Source: DASSKF01 sp035690725
GTDB lineage: Bacteria > Actinomycetota > Actinomycetes > Actinomycetales > Dermatophilaceae
DNA: 35,870 nt
Reading direction: 5' to 3'
Assembly (NCBI GenBank): GCA_035690725.1
Contig: DASSKF010000109.1
Span: 1-35,870, forward strand
The translations under genes were made by a program, and so were the position numbers. Shown here one piece after another: positions 1 through 6,142 of this stretch. The stretch's first letter is position 1. Each line of letters begins with the position of its first letter. The notes below the pieces were generated by a model that saw only the letters and a program-made list of their open reading frames with translations, searched no databases and was not told the origin of the DNA.

Positions 1-449
1 AGATGGCCCCCCTCATGGCGGGAGTCTTCGCCGAGCGGGGGCGGGACGCGGCCGTCTTCCGCGGTGACGACGGCCTCGACGAGGTGACCGTCACCACGAC
101 GACGTCGGTGTGGTGGGTCCGCGCCGGCGAAGTCCGCGAGCACACCATCGACCCGGCGGAGCTCGGCATCGACCGACACCCCCTGTCCGCCCTGCGCGGC
201 GGCGACGCCGCCCACAACGCCGAGGTCGTACGGTCCCTGCTCGCGGGTGAGCGTGGGGCCGTGCGCGACGCGGTGCTGCTCAACGCCGGCGTGGGGCTGG
301 CGCTCACCCGGCCGGACCGGGGCACCGGCCACGGAGAGTTCGTGCCGCACCTGCGGGAGGCGATGGACCGGGCGGAGCAGGCGATCGACTCCGGCGCGGC
401 CGCCGACGTGCTGCACCGCTGGGTCGAGGCGACCACCCGGCTGGGCTGA
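1..449 (+). CDS. trpD: Anthranilate phosphoribosyltransferase, C-terminal part (cut by the window edge)
   Basis: This is the C-terminal ~148 residues of TrpD, which transfers the phosphoribosyl group of PRPP to anthranilate in tryptophan synthesis in the cytoplasm. The visible part has the family's late segment GLDEVTVTTTTSVW followed by the acidic DPAELGI stretch, then the closing helices around GGDAAHNAEVVRSLLAGE and a C-terminal helix ending in TTRLG. The N-terminal PRPP-binding motifs lie upstream of base 1. The frame is open to the edge and stops at 447-449. It converges on the Lrp-type gene at 548-832, with a large inverted repeat in between. No other trp gene is present, which fits the isolated actinobacterial trpD seen next to the DEDD exonuclease in mycobacteria. 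Confidence 0.9.
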   Translation, partial: MAPLMAGVFAERGRDAAVFRGDDGLDEVTVTTTTSVWWVRAGEVREHTIDPAELGIDRHPLSALRGGDAAHNAEVVRSLLAGERGAVRDAVLLNAGVGLALTRPDRGTGHGEFVPHLREAMDRAEQAIDSGAAADVLHRWVEATTRLG

Positions 450-457
450 GCCGCCCA

Positions 458-539
458 CCTCCCGACCGGACACGGCTTCCGCGAGGCTTGTGCCCTCGTG
501 GGCCCCGGATCACTCGCGCACCGGGTGTCCGGTCGGAGG
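458..539. terminator. Long inverted repeat between convergent genes, probable bidirectional terminator
   Basis: CCGACCGGACAC at 462-473 pairs perfectly with GTGTCCGGTCGG at 525-536, and the arms extend outward with one bulged base (CCTC against GAGG). The ~50-nt loop contains a second small hairpin, CGAGG-cttgtgc-CCTCG at about 482-498. It lies between the stops of trpD and the convergent Lrp-type gene. No U-tract is visible, as is common in high-GC actinobacteria. The structure is read directly; the terminator role is inferred. Confidence 0.55.
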
Positions 540-547
540 GGGGTCGT

Positions 548-832
548 TCAGGCGTCGTCGAGGCCCAGGCTGAACGCCGCCTCGAGGTCGTGCGAGGAGT
601 AGGTCCGGAACGCGATGTGGGTCGAGGTGTCGAGGACGCCCTCCACCTTGTTCATCCGGTCGGCGATCACGTCGGCGAACTCCTCGTGCCGGCTCACCCG
701 CGCCACCGCGATGAGGTCGACGTCGCCGGTCACCGAGTAGACCTCGCTCACCCCCTCGATCTCGGCGATGGCCTCGGCGGCCTCGGGGATGCGCGAGACC
801 TCGCACCTGATCAGGACGATCGCGGAAATCAC
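548..832 (-). CDS. Stand-alone Lrp/AsnC ligand-binding (RAM) domain protein
   Basis: This protein of about 94 residues consists only of the Lrp/AsnC effector-binding fold, without the usual helix-turn-helix. The hallmark core is GVSEVYSVTGDVDLIAVARV, in the form typical of this domain. Such one-domain proteins assemble into oligomers and are thought to sense amino acids or modulate full-length Lrp regulators. Two GTG starts are possible. I chose the one at 832 because a TAGGGT -10 element sits 7 nt upstream, giving a leaderless start, and because the protein then begins like its relatives (MISAIVLI). The start at 841 would add three residues and has a GGGAGG 11 nt upstream. In other actinobacteria this gene also sits by trpD. 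The ligand is unknown. Confidence 0.85.
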   Translation of the reverse strand: MISAIVLIRCEVSRIPEAAEAIAEIEGVSEVYSVTGDVDLIAVARVSRHEEFADVIADRMNKVEGVLDTSTHIAFRTYSSHDLEAAFSLGLDDA

Positions 833-839
833 GCTCGTC

Positions 840-845
840 ACCCTA
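840..845 (-). promoter_or_regulatory. -10 element TAGGGT for the Lrp-type gene
   Basis: The minus strand reads TAGGGT, then 7 nt, then GTG at 832. The spacing places the transcription start at or next to the start codon, implying a leaderless mRNA. No convincing -35 is seen. Confidence 0.5.
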
Positions 846-910
846 TCCGGTGCCTCCCGGGCGCTGCGGTGTGCCGGACCGGCCCGACTCGGTGCCCGCT
901 CGGCGTGCGC

Positions 911-2680
911 TCACCCGGCGGCGGACAGCACCGCGCCGGGTGGCTGGTGCAGGGTGCCGGCGCGACGTGGCTCGTCGAAGCCGACCACGTCGTGGGCCGA
1001 CGCCACGAGCGGCTCGAGCCGGTCCCGCGCACTGCCGGCGCCGTGCAGCGGGCAGGTCCACTCACCGTCCAGCGAGACGATGCGCACCCCGGGGGCCTCG
1101 AGCCAGCGCAGGACCTTCTCGGTCTCCTCGGTCGACGCCGCCGGAGCGGGGGCGACCCGGGCAGTGACGACCTCGGCCGCGGCGCAGAGGGCCTCGACGA
1201 ACGGCATCGGGTCGGCGCCGGGCGGCGCCACCGACGTGCCGGCGAGCCGCCCGTGCCGGACGCAGACCAGCTCCCACCCGCGGTCGGGCGTCCTCCGGGC
1301 CGCGACGAGCTGCGGGGTGGCCGCCAGGGGAGCCAGCCGTTGCGCCCGGGCGGCCGCCCGCACCAGCTGGAGCATCCGGTCCCGCACGCTGCCGGCGTCC
1401 TCGAAGCGCTCCTGGGTCGCGAGCAGGTCCATGCGCGCCCGCAGCGCGCGCACGACGGGGCGGGCGTCCCCGGTGAGGGCGGCCGCGGCCTGCTCGACCA
1501 CCCGGGCATACTCCTCCACGGTCTGCTCGCCCGTGCAGGGGGCGCCGCAGCGCCCCATCTCGGCGAGCACGCAGGCGCTGGAGCCGCCGTTGCGGGAGAG
1601 CCGTTTCGTGCACTGTCGCAGGGGGACGACCTCGTGGACCGCGGCGACGGCGGCCTCGGCGGCACCGCGCGACGAGAACGGCCCGACGTAGCGGGCACCG
1701 TCGTCGCGCACGTCGCGCACGATGGACAGCCGCGGGAACGGCTCGGCGGTGAGCTTGACCCAGGGCATCCGGTCGGGCCGGCGTGACCGGCGGTTGTAGC
1801 GGGGCTGGTGCTCGGCGATCAGGCGCAGCTCGCGCACCTCCGCCTCGAGCGGGGTCTGGCAGACGATCGGCGTGATGCTCTCGGCGATGCCCACCATCTC
1901 GGCCATGCGGGTGCGCTGCTCGCTCGCGGTGAAGTAGCTGCGGACCCGGCGACGGATGTTGGTCGAGGTCCCGACGTAGAGCGGGTGTCCCTGCCCGTCC
2001 TTGAAGATGTAGACGCCGGGCGCCGTCGGGAGGTCGTCGGCGAGGAACCGTTTGCGCCGCTGCGCCGGTGTCACCCGCCCGGAGTAGCTCGCCAGCTCCT
2101 CGATCGTCGTCACGCCGAGGTTGCCGACGCGGGCGAGCATCGCGTGCAGCACGTCGACGGTCGCGCGGGCGTCGTGCAGGGCCCGGTGGTCCGGCGTGGT
2201 CGTGGCGCCGAACAGGTGGGCCAGGGTGGCCAGCTTGCGGTTGGGCGCCTCGTCGCGGGTCACCAGCTGCCGGGCGAGCTGGGCGGTGTCCACGACCCGG
2301 TGCCCGGGCCAGACGTGCCCGGTCTGCGCGGCGGCCGCCTTGAGGAAGCTGATGTCGAACGGGGCGTTGTGCGCCACCAGCACGCACCCGTGCGCGAACT
2401 CCAGGAAGGCGGGCAGCACCGTGTCGATGCGCGGCGAGCCGGCCACCATCTGGTTGGTGATGCCGGTCAGCACGGAGATGAACGCGGGGATCGGCTCGGA
2501 GGGCCGCACGAGGGTCTGGAACTCTCCGAGCACCTCGCCGGCGCGCACCTTCACGGCGCCGACCTCGGTGATGTGGGCACCGGCCGGGCTGCCCCCCGTC
2601 GTCTCCAGGTCGACCACGACGAAGGTCACCTCGGGCAACGGGGTGCCCAGCTCGTCGAGCGTGCCCTGGACGGCTTCCAT
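911..2680 (-). CDS. DEDDh 3'-5' exonuclease fused to UvrC-like GIY-YIG and Fe-S domains
   Basis: This protein of about 589 residues joins a DnaQ-like exonuclease to the N-terminal half of UvrC, the architecture of M. tuberculosis Rv2191. The exonuclease shows ExoI (VVVDLETTGG), ExoII (AHNAPFDISFL) and ExoIII (HRALHDARATVD). It is followed by a GIY-YIG nuclease (GVYIFKDGQGHPLYVG) and four cysteines spaced as in the UvrC Fe-S site (CTKRL, SACVLAEMGRC, APC). The UvrC C-terminal endonuclease and HhH region is absent, so it resembles Cho rather than full UvrC. It probably incises or trims damaged DNA. ATG 2680 is chosen because TAGCGT lies 7 nt upstream (leaderless) and the protein then begins at MEAVQGTLDELGTPL. 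A GTG at 2791 would add 37 residues but would place the promoter inside the gene. The promoter matches the PafBC consensus, so DNA damage induction is expected. Confidence 0.88.
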   Translation of the reverse strand: MEAVQGTLDELGTPLPEVTFVVVDLETTGGSPAGAHITEVGAVKVRAGEVLGEFQTLVRPSEPIPAFISVLTGITNQMVAGSPRIDTVLPAFLEFAHGCVLVAHNAPFDISFLKAAAAQTGHVWPGHRVVDTAQLARQLVTRDEAPNRKLATLAHLFGATTTPDHRALHDARATVDVLHAMLARVGNLGVTTIEELASYSGRVTPAQRRKRFLADDLPTAPGVYIFKDGQGHPLYVGTSTNIRRRVRSYFTASEQRTRMAEMVGIAESITPIVCQTPLEAEVRELRLIAEHQPRYNRRSRRPDRMPWVKLTAEPFPRLSIVRDVRDDGARYVGPFSSRGAAEAAVAAVHEVVPLRQCTKRLSRNGGSSACVLAEMGRCGAPCTGEQTVEEYARVVEQAAAALTGDARPVVRALRARMDLLATQERFEDAGSVRDRMLQLVRAAARAQRLAPLAATPQLVAARRTPDRGWELVCVRHGRLAGTSVAPPGADPMPFVEALCAAAEVVTARVAPAPAASTEETEKVLRWLEAPGVRIVSLDGEWTCPLHGAGSARDRLEPLVASAHDVVGFDEPRRAGTLHQPPGAVLSAAG

Positions 2681-2687
2681 GTGGCTG

Positions 2688-2710
2688 ACGCTAAGGGGCC
2701 AGTCCGACAG
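2688..2710 (-). promoter_or_regulatory. PafBC-type DNA damage promoter of the DEDD/UvrC-like gene
   Basis: The minus strand reads cTGTCGgac, 8 nt, TAGCGT, matching the RecA-independent damage consensus tTGTCRgtg-N8-TAnnnT known from mycobacteria and assigned to PafBC. The -10 lies 7 nt from ATG 2680. A second TGTCGGAC copy lies 14 bp further upstream (2716-2723), in phase on the same strand. The match is read directly; regulation is inferred. Confidence 0.75.
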
Positions 2711-2759
2711 ACCCCGTCCGACACGCTCGTCCCACCGGTCACCTCGCGCAGGAACCGGG

Positions 2760-2782
2760 CTGTCGGACCCCGGACCTAGCGT
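2760..2782 (+). promoter_or_regulatory. PafBC-type DNA damage promoter of the small four-cysteine gene
   Basis: The plus strand reads cTGTCGgac, 8 nt, TAGCGT. The box and -10 are identical to the divergent promoter 50 bp away. Transcription would start near 2789 and give a ~77-nt leader before ATG 2866. A further TGTCGGT lies just after the -10, at 2782-2788. Confidence 0.7.
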
Positions 2783-2865
2783 GTCGGTCACGAGGTCGCA
2801 CAGGGCGGCCGGAGCACGCGGGCTCGCCGGGCGGGTCCGGCCAATGCCAGCAGGAGGAGGGCCAG

Positions 2866-3180
2866 ATGCTCATTGACTGCCAGTCATGCCCCGTGCGAGG
2901 GCAGCGGTGCCAGGAGTGCATGGTCACCACGCTGCTCTCGACGCCGGCGCCGCTGCCCGATCCGGTGGTCGGTGGCGACGCTCGTCCCGGCCCCGAGCGG
3001 CGCGTGGCGGCCGTCGGCCGGGCGGCCGACGCGAGGCAGCCTCGGGCGGAGCTGCCGCTCGACGCGAACGAGCGGGCCGCCGTGGCGGCGTTCGTCGAGG
3101 CCGGCCTCGTGGCGCCGCAGGAGGCGGCGGGACTGCGTGCTCGGCGCGAGGCGTGGGGTGCCTACCGTGCCGTGAGCTGA
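2866..3180 (+). CDS. Small four-cysteine protein, predicted DNA-damage inducible, function unknown
   Basis: This is a 104-residue protein that starts MLIDCQSCPVRGQRCQEC: C5xxC8 and C15xxC18 form two CxxC knuckles, suitable for one zinc ion. The middle (about 28-60) is Pro/Ala/Arg-rich and probably disordered. The C-terminal part (LDANERAAVAAFVEAGLVAP, then two short helices) is predicted helical. I recall similar MLIDC..C.VRG..C..C..T.L proteins as a widespread actinobacterial family without assigned function. The start is well supported: GGAGG at 2856-2860 lies 5 nt before the ATG. The promoter is a PafBC-type damage promoter, divergent from an identical one for a repair nuclease, so a role in the damage response is plausible but unproven. 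Confidence 0.8.
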   Translation: MLIDCQSCPVRGQRCQECMVTTLLSTPAPLPDPVVGGDARPGPERRVAAVGRAADARQPRAELPLDANERAAVAAFVEAGLVAPQEAAGLRARREAWGAYRAVS

Positions 3181-3202
3181 GCCGCGCGGGCCACGCGCTG
3201 CC

Positions 3203-3208
3203 TACGAT
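3203..3208 (+). promoter_or_regulatory. -10 element TACGAT, leaderless promoter of the lipoprotein gene
   Basis: TACGAT is followed by 5 nt and then GTG 3214. There is no Shine-Dalgarno sequence, so a leaderless mRNA is likely. Confidence 0.5.
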
Positions 3209-3213
3209 GAGGC

Positions 3214-4686
3214 GTGCCCGCCGACCACCACCGCCGCCGCGCCGGACGCGCGCGGGGCGGTCTGCTCGCCGTGGTCCTGTGCGCACTCGCGGCCACCAGC
3301 GGCTGCGCCGGCGGCCAGCGCTCGCGCGCCCACGTGACGGAACCCTCCACCTCCTCCCCGCCCGTGGCAACCGCCCCGGAAGCCACCGGTCAACCCTCGC
3401 GGCACGGGGACGTCACCGCCGCTCGTCGTCGGGGCGCGCAGCCGGGAGCGTTCGTCTCCGTGCCGTCCGGTGTGCACCGGCTGCTGGTCCGGCGGGCGAG
3501 TGCGGTGGCCGCCGGTGACCGGCAGGCCTGGCTGGGGACGCTGGCGGGCGATGTCGCCCCGGGCGTCCGTTCCGCGCAGGCCCACGCCTTCGACCACCTG
3601 CGGCAGCTGCCGGTCCGCGGTTTCCGCTACACCTCCGCCGAGCTGGCGCGGCCGGCGCAGCGCACGGGACCGGCCGCTGGCCGGACCGGATCGACCGCAT
3701 CGACCGGATCGACCGGATCGACCGGATCGACCGGGTCGGGCCGGCACACCGTGCAGGTGCGCGTGGGTGGCCGGTTCTCGCTGGCCGGCCCCTGGACCGG
3801 CTCCCGCACCTTCCGGCAGTCCCTGACCGTCCAGCGCGGCTCCGGGACCGAGGGTGGCTGGCGCGTCGTCGACGTCGCCGACGGCCCCGGCGAGCGGCAG
3901 CTCTGGCAGCTGCCCGGGCTCCGGGTGCGCCACGAGGAGCACGCCCTCGTGCTCGGGAACGTCGACCGACAGCGGTTGCGGACCTACGCCCGCCTCAGCG
4001 ACGAGGCGGTCCCCGCGGTCGCGGCGCACTGGTCCGGGTGGGACCGTCCGGTCGTGGTGGTGCTGCCCCGGAGCTCCGCCGACTTCGCGACGCTGTCGGG
4101 CCTGGCCGGGGCGCACGGGGGAGGCGGCGCCGACGTCGCCGCGGTGACCGTCGGCCCGCTGGTGACCGGTGAGCCGGCCGGTGCCGACGTGGTGGTCGTG
4201 AACCCGGCCGCCTACGCGGAGCTGCGGCCGAACGGTCGGCGGGTCGTCGTGCTGCACGAGGTCACCCACGTCGCCACCCGCGCGACGACCACGAGCGAGG
4301 TGCCCCTGTGGCTGTCCGAGGGGTATGCCGAGTACGTCGCCTGGTCGACCGTGCGGCTGCCCACCGCCTCCGTCGCGCCGGACCTGCTCCGGGACGGCCG
4401 GGCCGGTCGGGCTCCCACCGCGCTCCCGGGCGAGGCCGCGTTCGACGGTTCGGACGCGGCGGCCACCCGCGCCTACCACGAGGCGTGGCTGTTCTGCTCC
4501 TACCTGGCCGAACGGTTCGGCGAGGAGGGGCTGGTCGCGTTCTACCGCACCGCCGCCGGACCGGGGGCCGGCGACGCGGCCGCCCGCGCCCGTGCGGCGG
4601 CGCGCAGCGTGTTCGGTGTCGGCCAGGACCGGCTGGTCACCGGCTGGCGCGAGTGGCTCGGCCGCTCGTCCGGGAAGGCAGCATGA
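3214..4686 (+). CDS. Secreted lipoprotein with gluzincin (HExxH...E) peptidase domain
   Basis: This is a 490-residue protein. Residues 1-31 form a lipoprotein signal: basic start (RRRAGRARGG), hydrophobic core LLAVVLCALAA and lipobox TSGC with Cys31. A disordered Ser/Thr/Gly region follows, including six Thr-Gly/Ala-Ser triplets at 158-175. The C-terminal half carries HEVTH (His348, Glu349, His352) and a downstream LSEGYAEY (Glu369 or Glu373), the zinc-binding layout of peptidase MA-like gluzincins. It should act on the outer face of the membrane; the substrate is unknown. The upstream domain (about 90-230) looks like the NTF2/Mce-type regions common in actinobacterial lipoproteins, but I cannot assign it. 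A second metalloprotease gene follows after 48 nt, so the two may be co-expressed. Confidence 0.8.
   Translation: MPADHHRRRAGRARGGLLAVVLCALAATSGCAGGQRSRAHVTEPSTSSPPVATAPEATGQPSRHGDVTAARRRGAQPGAFVSVPSGVHRLLVRRASAVAAGDRQAWLGTLAGDVAPGVRSAQAHAFDHLRQLPVRGFRYTSAELARPAQRTGPAAGRTGSTASTGSTGSTGSTGSGRHTVQVRVGGRFSLAGPWTGSRTFRQSLTVQRGSGTEGGWRVVDVADGPGERQLWQLPGLRVRHEEHALVLGNVDRQRLRTYARLSDEAVPAVAAHWSGWDRPVVVVLPRSSADFATLSGLAGAHGGGGADVAAVTVGPLVTGEPAGADVVVVNPAAYAELRPNGRRVVVLHEVTHVATRATTTSEVPLWLSEGYAEYVAWSTVRLPTASVAPDLLRDGRAGRAPTALPGEAAFDGSDAAATRAYHEAWLFCSYLAERFGEEGLVAFYRTAAGPGAGDAAARARAAARSVFGVGQDRLVTGWREWLGRSSGKAA
3685..3738 (+). repeat. Six 9-bp tandem units in the lipoprotein gene
   Basis: The unit ACCGGATCG is repeated six times; the second copy has a C for G change and the last a G for A change. 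The unit is in frame and encodes Thr-Gly-Ser. Copy number change would alter only the length of a flexible linker. Confidence 0.85.
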
Positions 4687-4734
4687 TCCGGAACGCAGCA
4701 CGAGCCGGGGGCGCCACATGAGCGGGAGGGCCGC

Positions 4735-6027
4735 ATGAACCGGGAGGCCGCGCCCGCCGGGCCGGCGCTGCGTCCGCTGCTGGTCTGCACGGTGCTGGCG
4801 GCGGTGGTCTTCACGGTCGTGGTCGGGTGGCTCACCCCGTGGCAGCCGCTCGGTGCGGGTGCGCCGCCGGTGCACCCGGACGTGCGCGCCTCGTTCGGGG
4901 AGCACCAGGTCGCCCGCGCCGAGCGTTTCCGGGACGCGCTGGGCCCGTGGCCCTACGTGGCGCTCCTGCTCCAGGTGCTCGTCCCCTGGGGCGTCGTGGT
5001 CGCGGCCGCCCGCCGGGTCGCCCGGGGAGCCGATCGCACGGTGCGCTGGCGCTGGCCGGTTCTCGTCGCCGTCGTGGTGGCCGTCGCGCTCGCCCAGTGG
5101 CTCGTCGCCGCCCCCATCGCCGTCCACGACCACCGGGTGCTGCGCGCGTTCGGGCTGTCGACCCAGGGCTGGGCCGGGTGGGTGCGGGACCAGGCGGTCA
5201 GCTGGGGCATCTCCACGGGGGCCGCCGTGGTCGGCATCTTGCTGCTGTTCTGGCTCGTGCGCCGGCTGCCCCGCCACTGGCCCTACGTGGCCGCGGGTGC
5301 TGCGGCAGCCCTGACGGTGGTCGGGTCGGCGGTCTACCCCGTGGTGGTGGAGTCGGCGTTCAACTCCGTCGAGCCGCTGCCCGACGGCCCGCTCACCGCC
5401 TCGATCCACGAACTCGCGCACCGGGACGGCCTCGGTGACGTGCACGTCGTCGTCGCGGACGCCTCGCGGCGCACCACGGGCGAGAACGCGCATGTCTCGG
5501 GTCTCGGGGCGACCCGTCGCGTGGTCATCGACGACACCGTGCTCGACGACGCACACAGCGACCCGGGGGTGGTGCTCGCGATCGTCGCCCACGAGCTCGG
5601 GCACGTCGAGGACCAGGACGTCGCCCGCGGCACCGCGATCGGTGCCACCGGCGCCCTCGCCGGCGTGCTCGCGCTCTCGCTGCTGCTCGCGACCCGCCGT
5701 GGCCGCCGGGTCTTCACGCCCGGGAGCACGCGCCGGGCCGGTGTCGTGCGCACCGGCGCGCTCGTCCTCGCGATCGCCGCCACGGCCCCGTATGTCGTCG
5801 CGCCGCTCACCACCACGGTCAGCCGCCGGATCGAGGCGACGGCCGATGTCCGAGCGCTCGAGGCGACCCATGACGTGCCGGCCTTCGTGCGGATGCAGCG
5901 GGACCTGGCGGTCTCCAACCTCAGCAACCTCACCCCGGCCTGGTGGCAGACGTGGTGGTTCTCGAGCCACCCCAGCCCGCCCTGGCGCATCGCCCAGGCC
6001 CGGGCCTGGCAGCAGAGTCGGCACTGA
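4735..6027 (+). CDS. M48 family (Ste24/CAAX protease 1-like) membrane metalloprotease
   Basis: This is a 430-residue integral membrane protein. The N-terminal half has about four hydrophobic segments (LLVCTVLAAVVFTVVVGWL, VALLLQVLVPWGVVVAAA and others) in the layout of Ste24-type proteases. The catalytic site is AHELGHVEDQDV with His286, Glu287 and His290, and the third zinc ligand is Glu367 in RRIEATADVRALE. Another pair of membrane segments lies between them. ENAHVSGLG, typical of the family, precedes the active site. The family degrades misfolded or prenylated membrane proteins; which applies here is unknown. ATG 4735 is preceded by GGGAGG with good spacing. The gene is convergent with fadD15, and the intergenic region holds a 29-bp direct repeat. 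Confidence 0.9.
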   Translation: MNREAAPAGPALRPLLVCTVLAAVVFTVVVGWLTPWQPLGAGAPPVHPDVRASFGEHQVARAERFRDALGPWPYVALLLQVLVPWGVVVAAARRVARGADRTVRWRWPVLVAVVVAVALAQWLVAAPIAVHDHRVLRAFGLSTQGWAGWVRDQAVSWGISTGAAVVGILLLFWLVRRLPRHWPYVAAGAAAALTVVGSAVYPVVVESAFNSVEPLPDGPLTASIHELAHRDGLGDVHVVVADASRRTTGENAHVSGLGATRRVVIDDTVLDDAHSDPGVVLAIVAHELGHVEDQDVARGTAIGATGALAGVLALSLLLATRRGRRVFTPGSTRRAGVVRTGALVLAIAATAPYVVAPLTTTVSRRIEATADVRALEATHDVPAFVRMQRDLAVSNLSNLTPAWWQTWWFSSHPSPPWRIAQARAWQQSRH

Positions 6028-6061
6028 GCTGACCCCACGCGGGCCACCCGCCCACGCACAG

Positions 6062-6141
6062 CGGGCCCGATCTCGGGGATGGTGTGCGCGGGGCCGGGGG
6101 TGAGGCGGTTGCCGGGCCCGATCTCGGGGATGGTGCGCGCG
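6062..6141. repeat. 29-bp direct repeat in a convergent intergenic region
   Basis: The sequence starting CGGGCCCGATCTCGGGGATG is present at 6062-6090 and 6113-6141 with one mismatch (GGTGTGCGCG against GGTGCGCGCG), 51 bp apart. Each copy holds the short palindromes GGGCCC and CCCGA-TC-TCGGG. The second copy ends just before the fadD15 stop. It could be a duplicated terminator or protein site; I do not recognise it. Confidence 0.75.
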
Positions 6142-6142
6142 G

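Noticed and set aside
911..1786. Long open frames opposite the DEDD/UvrC gene, e.g. 488-1786 on the plus strand
   Set aside because: They run antisense to a gene with clear domains; composition is typical of high-GC shadow frames (Arg, Gly, Ala) and no motif or Shine-Dalgarno was found.
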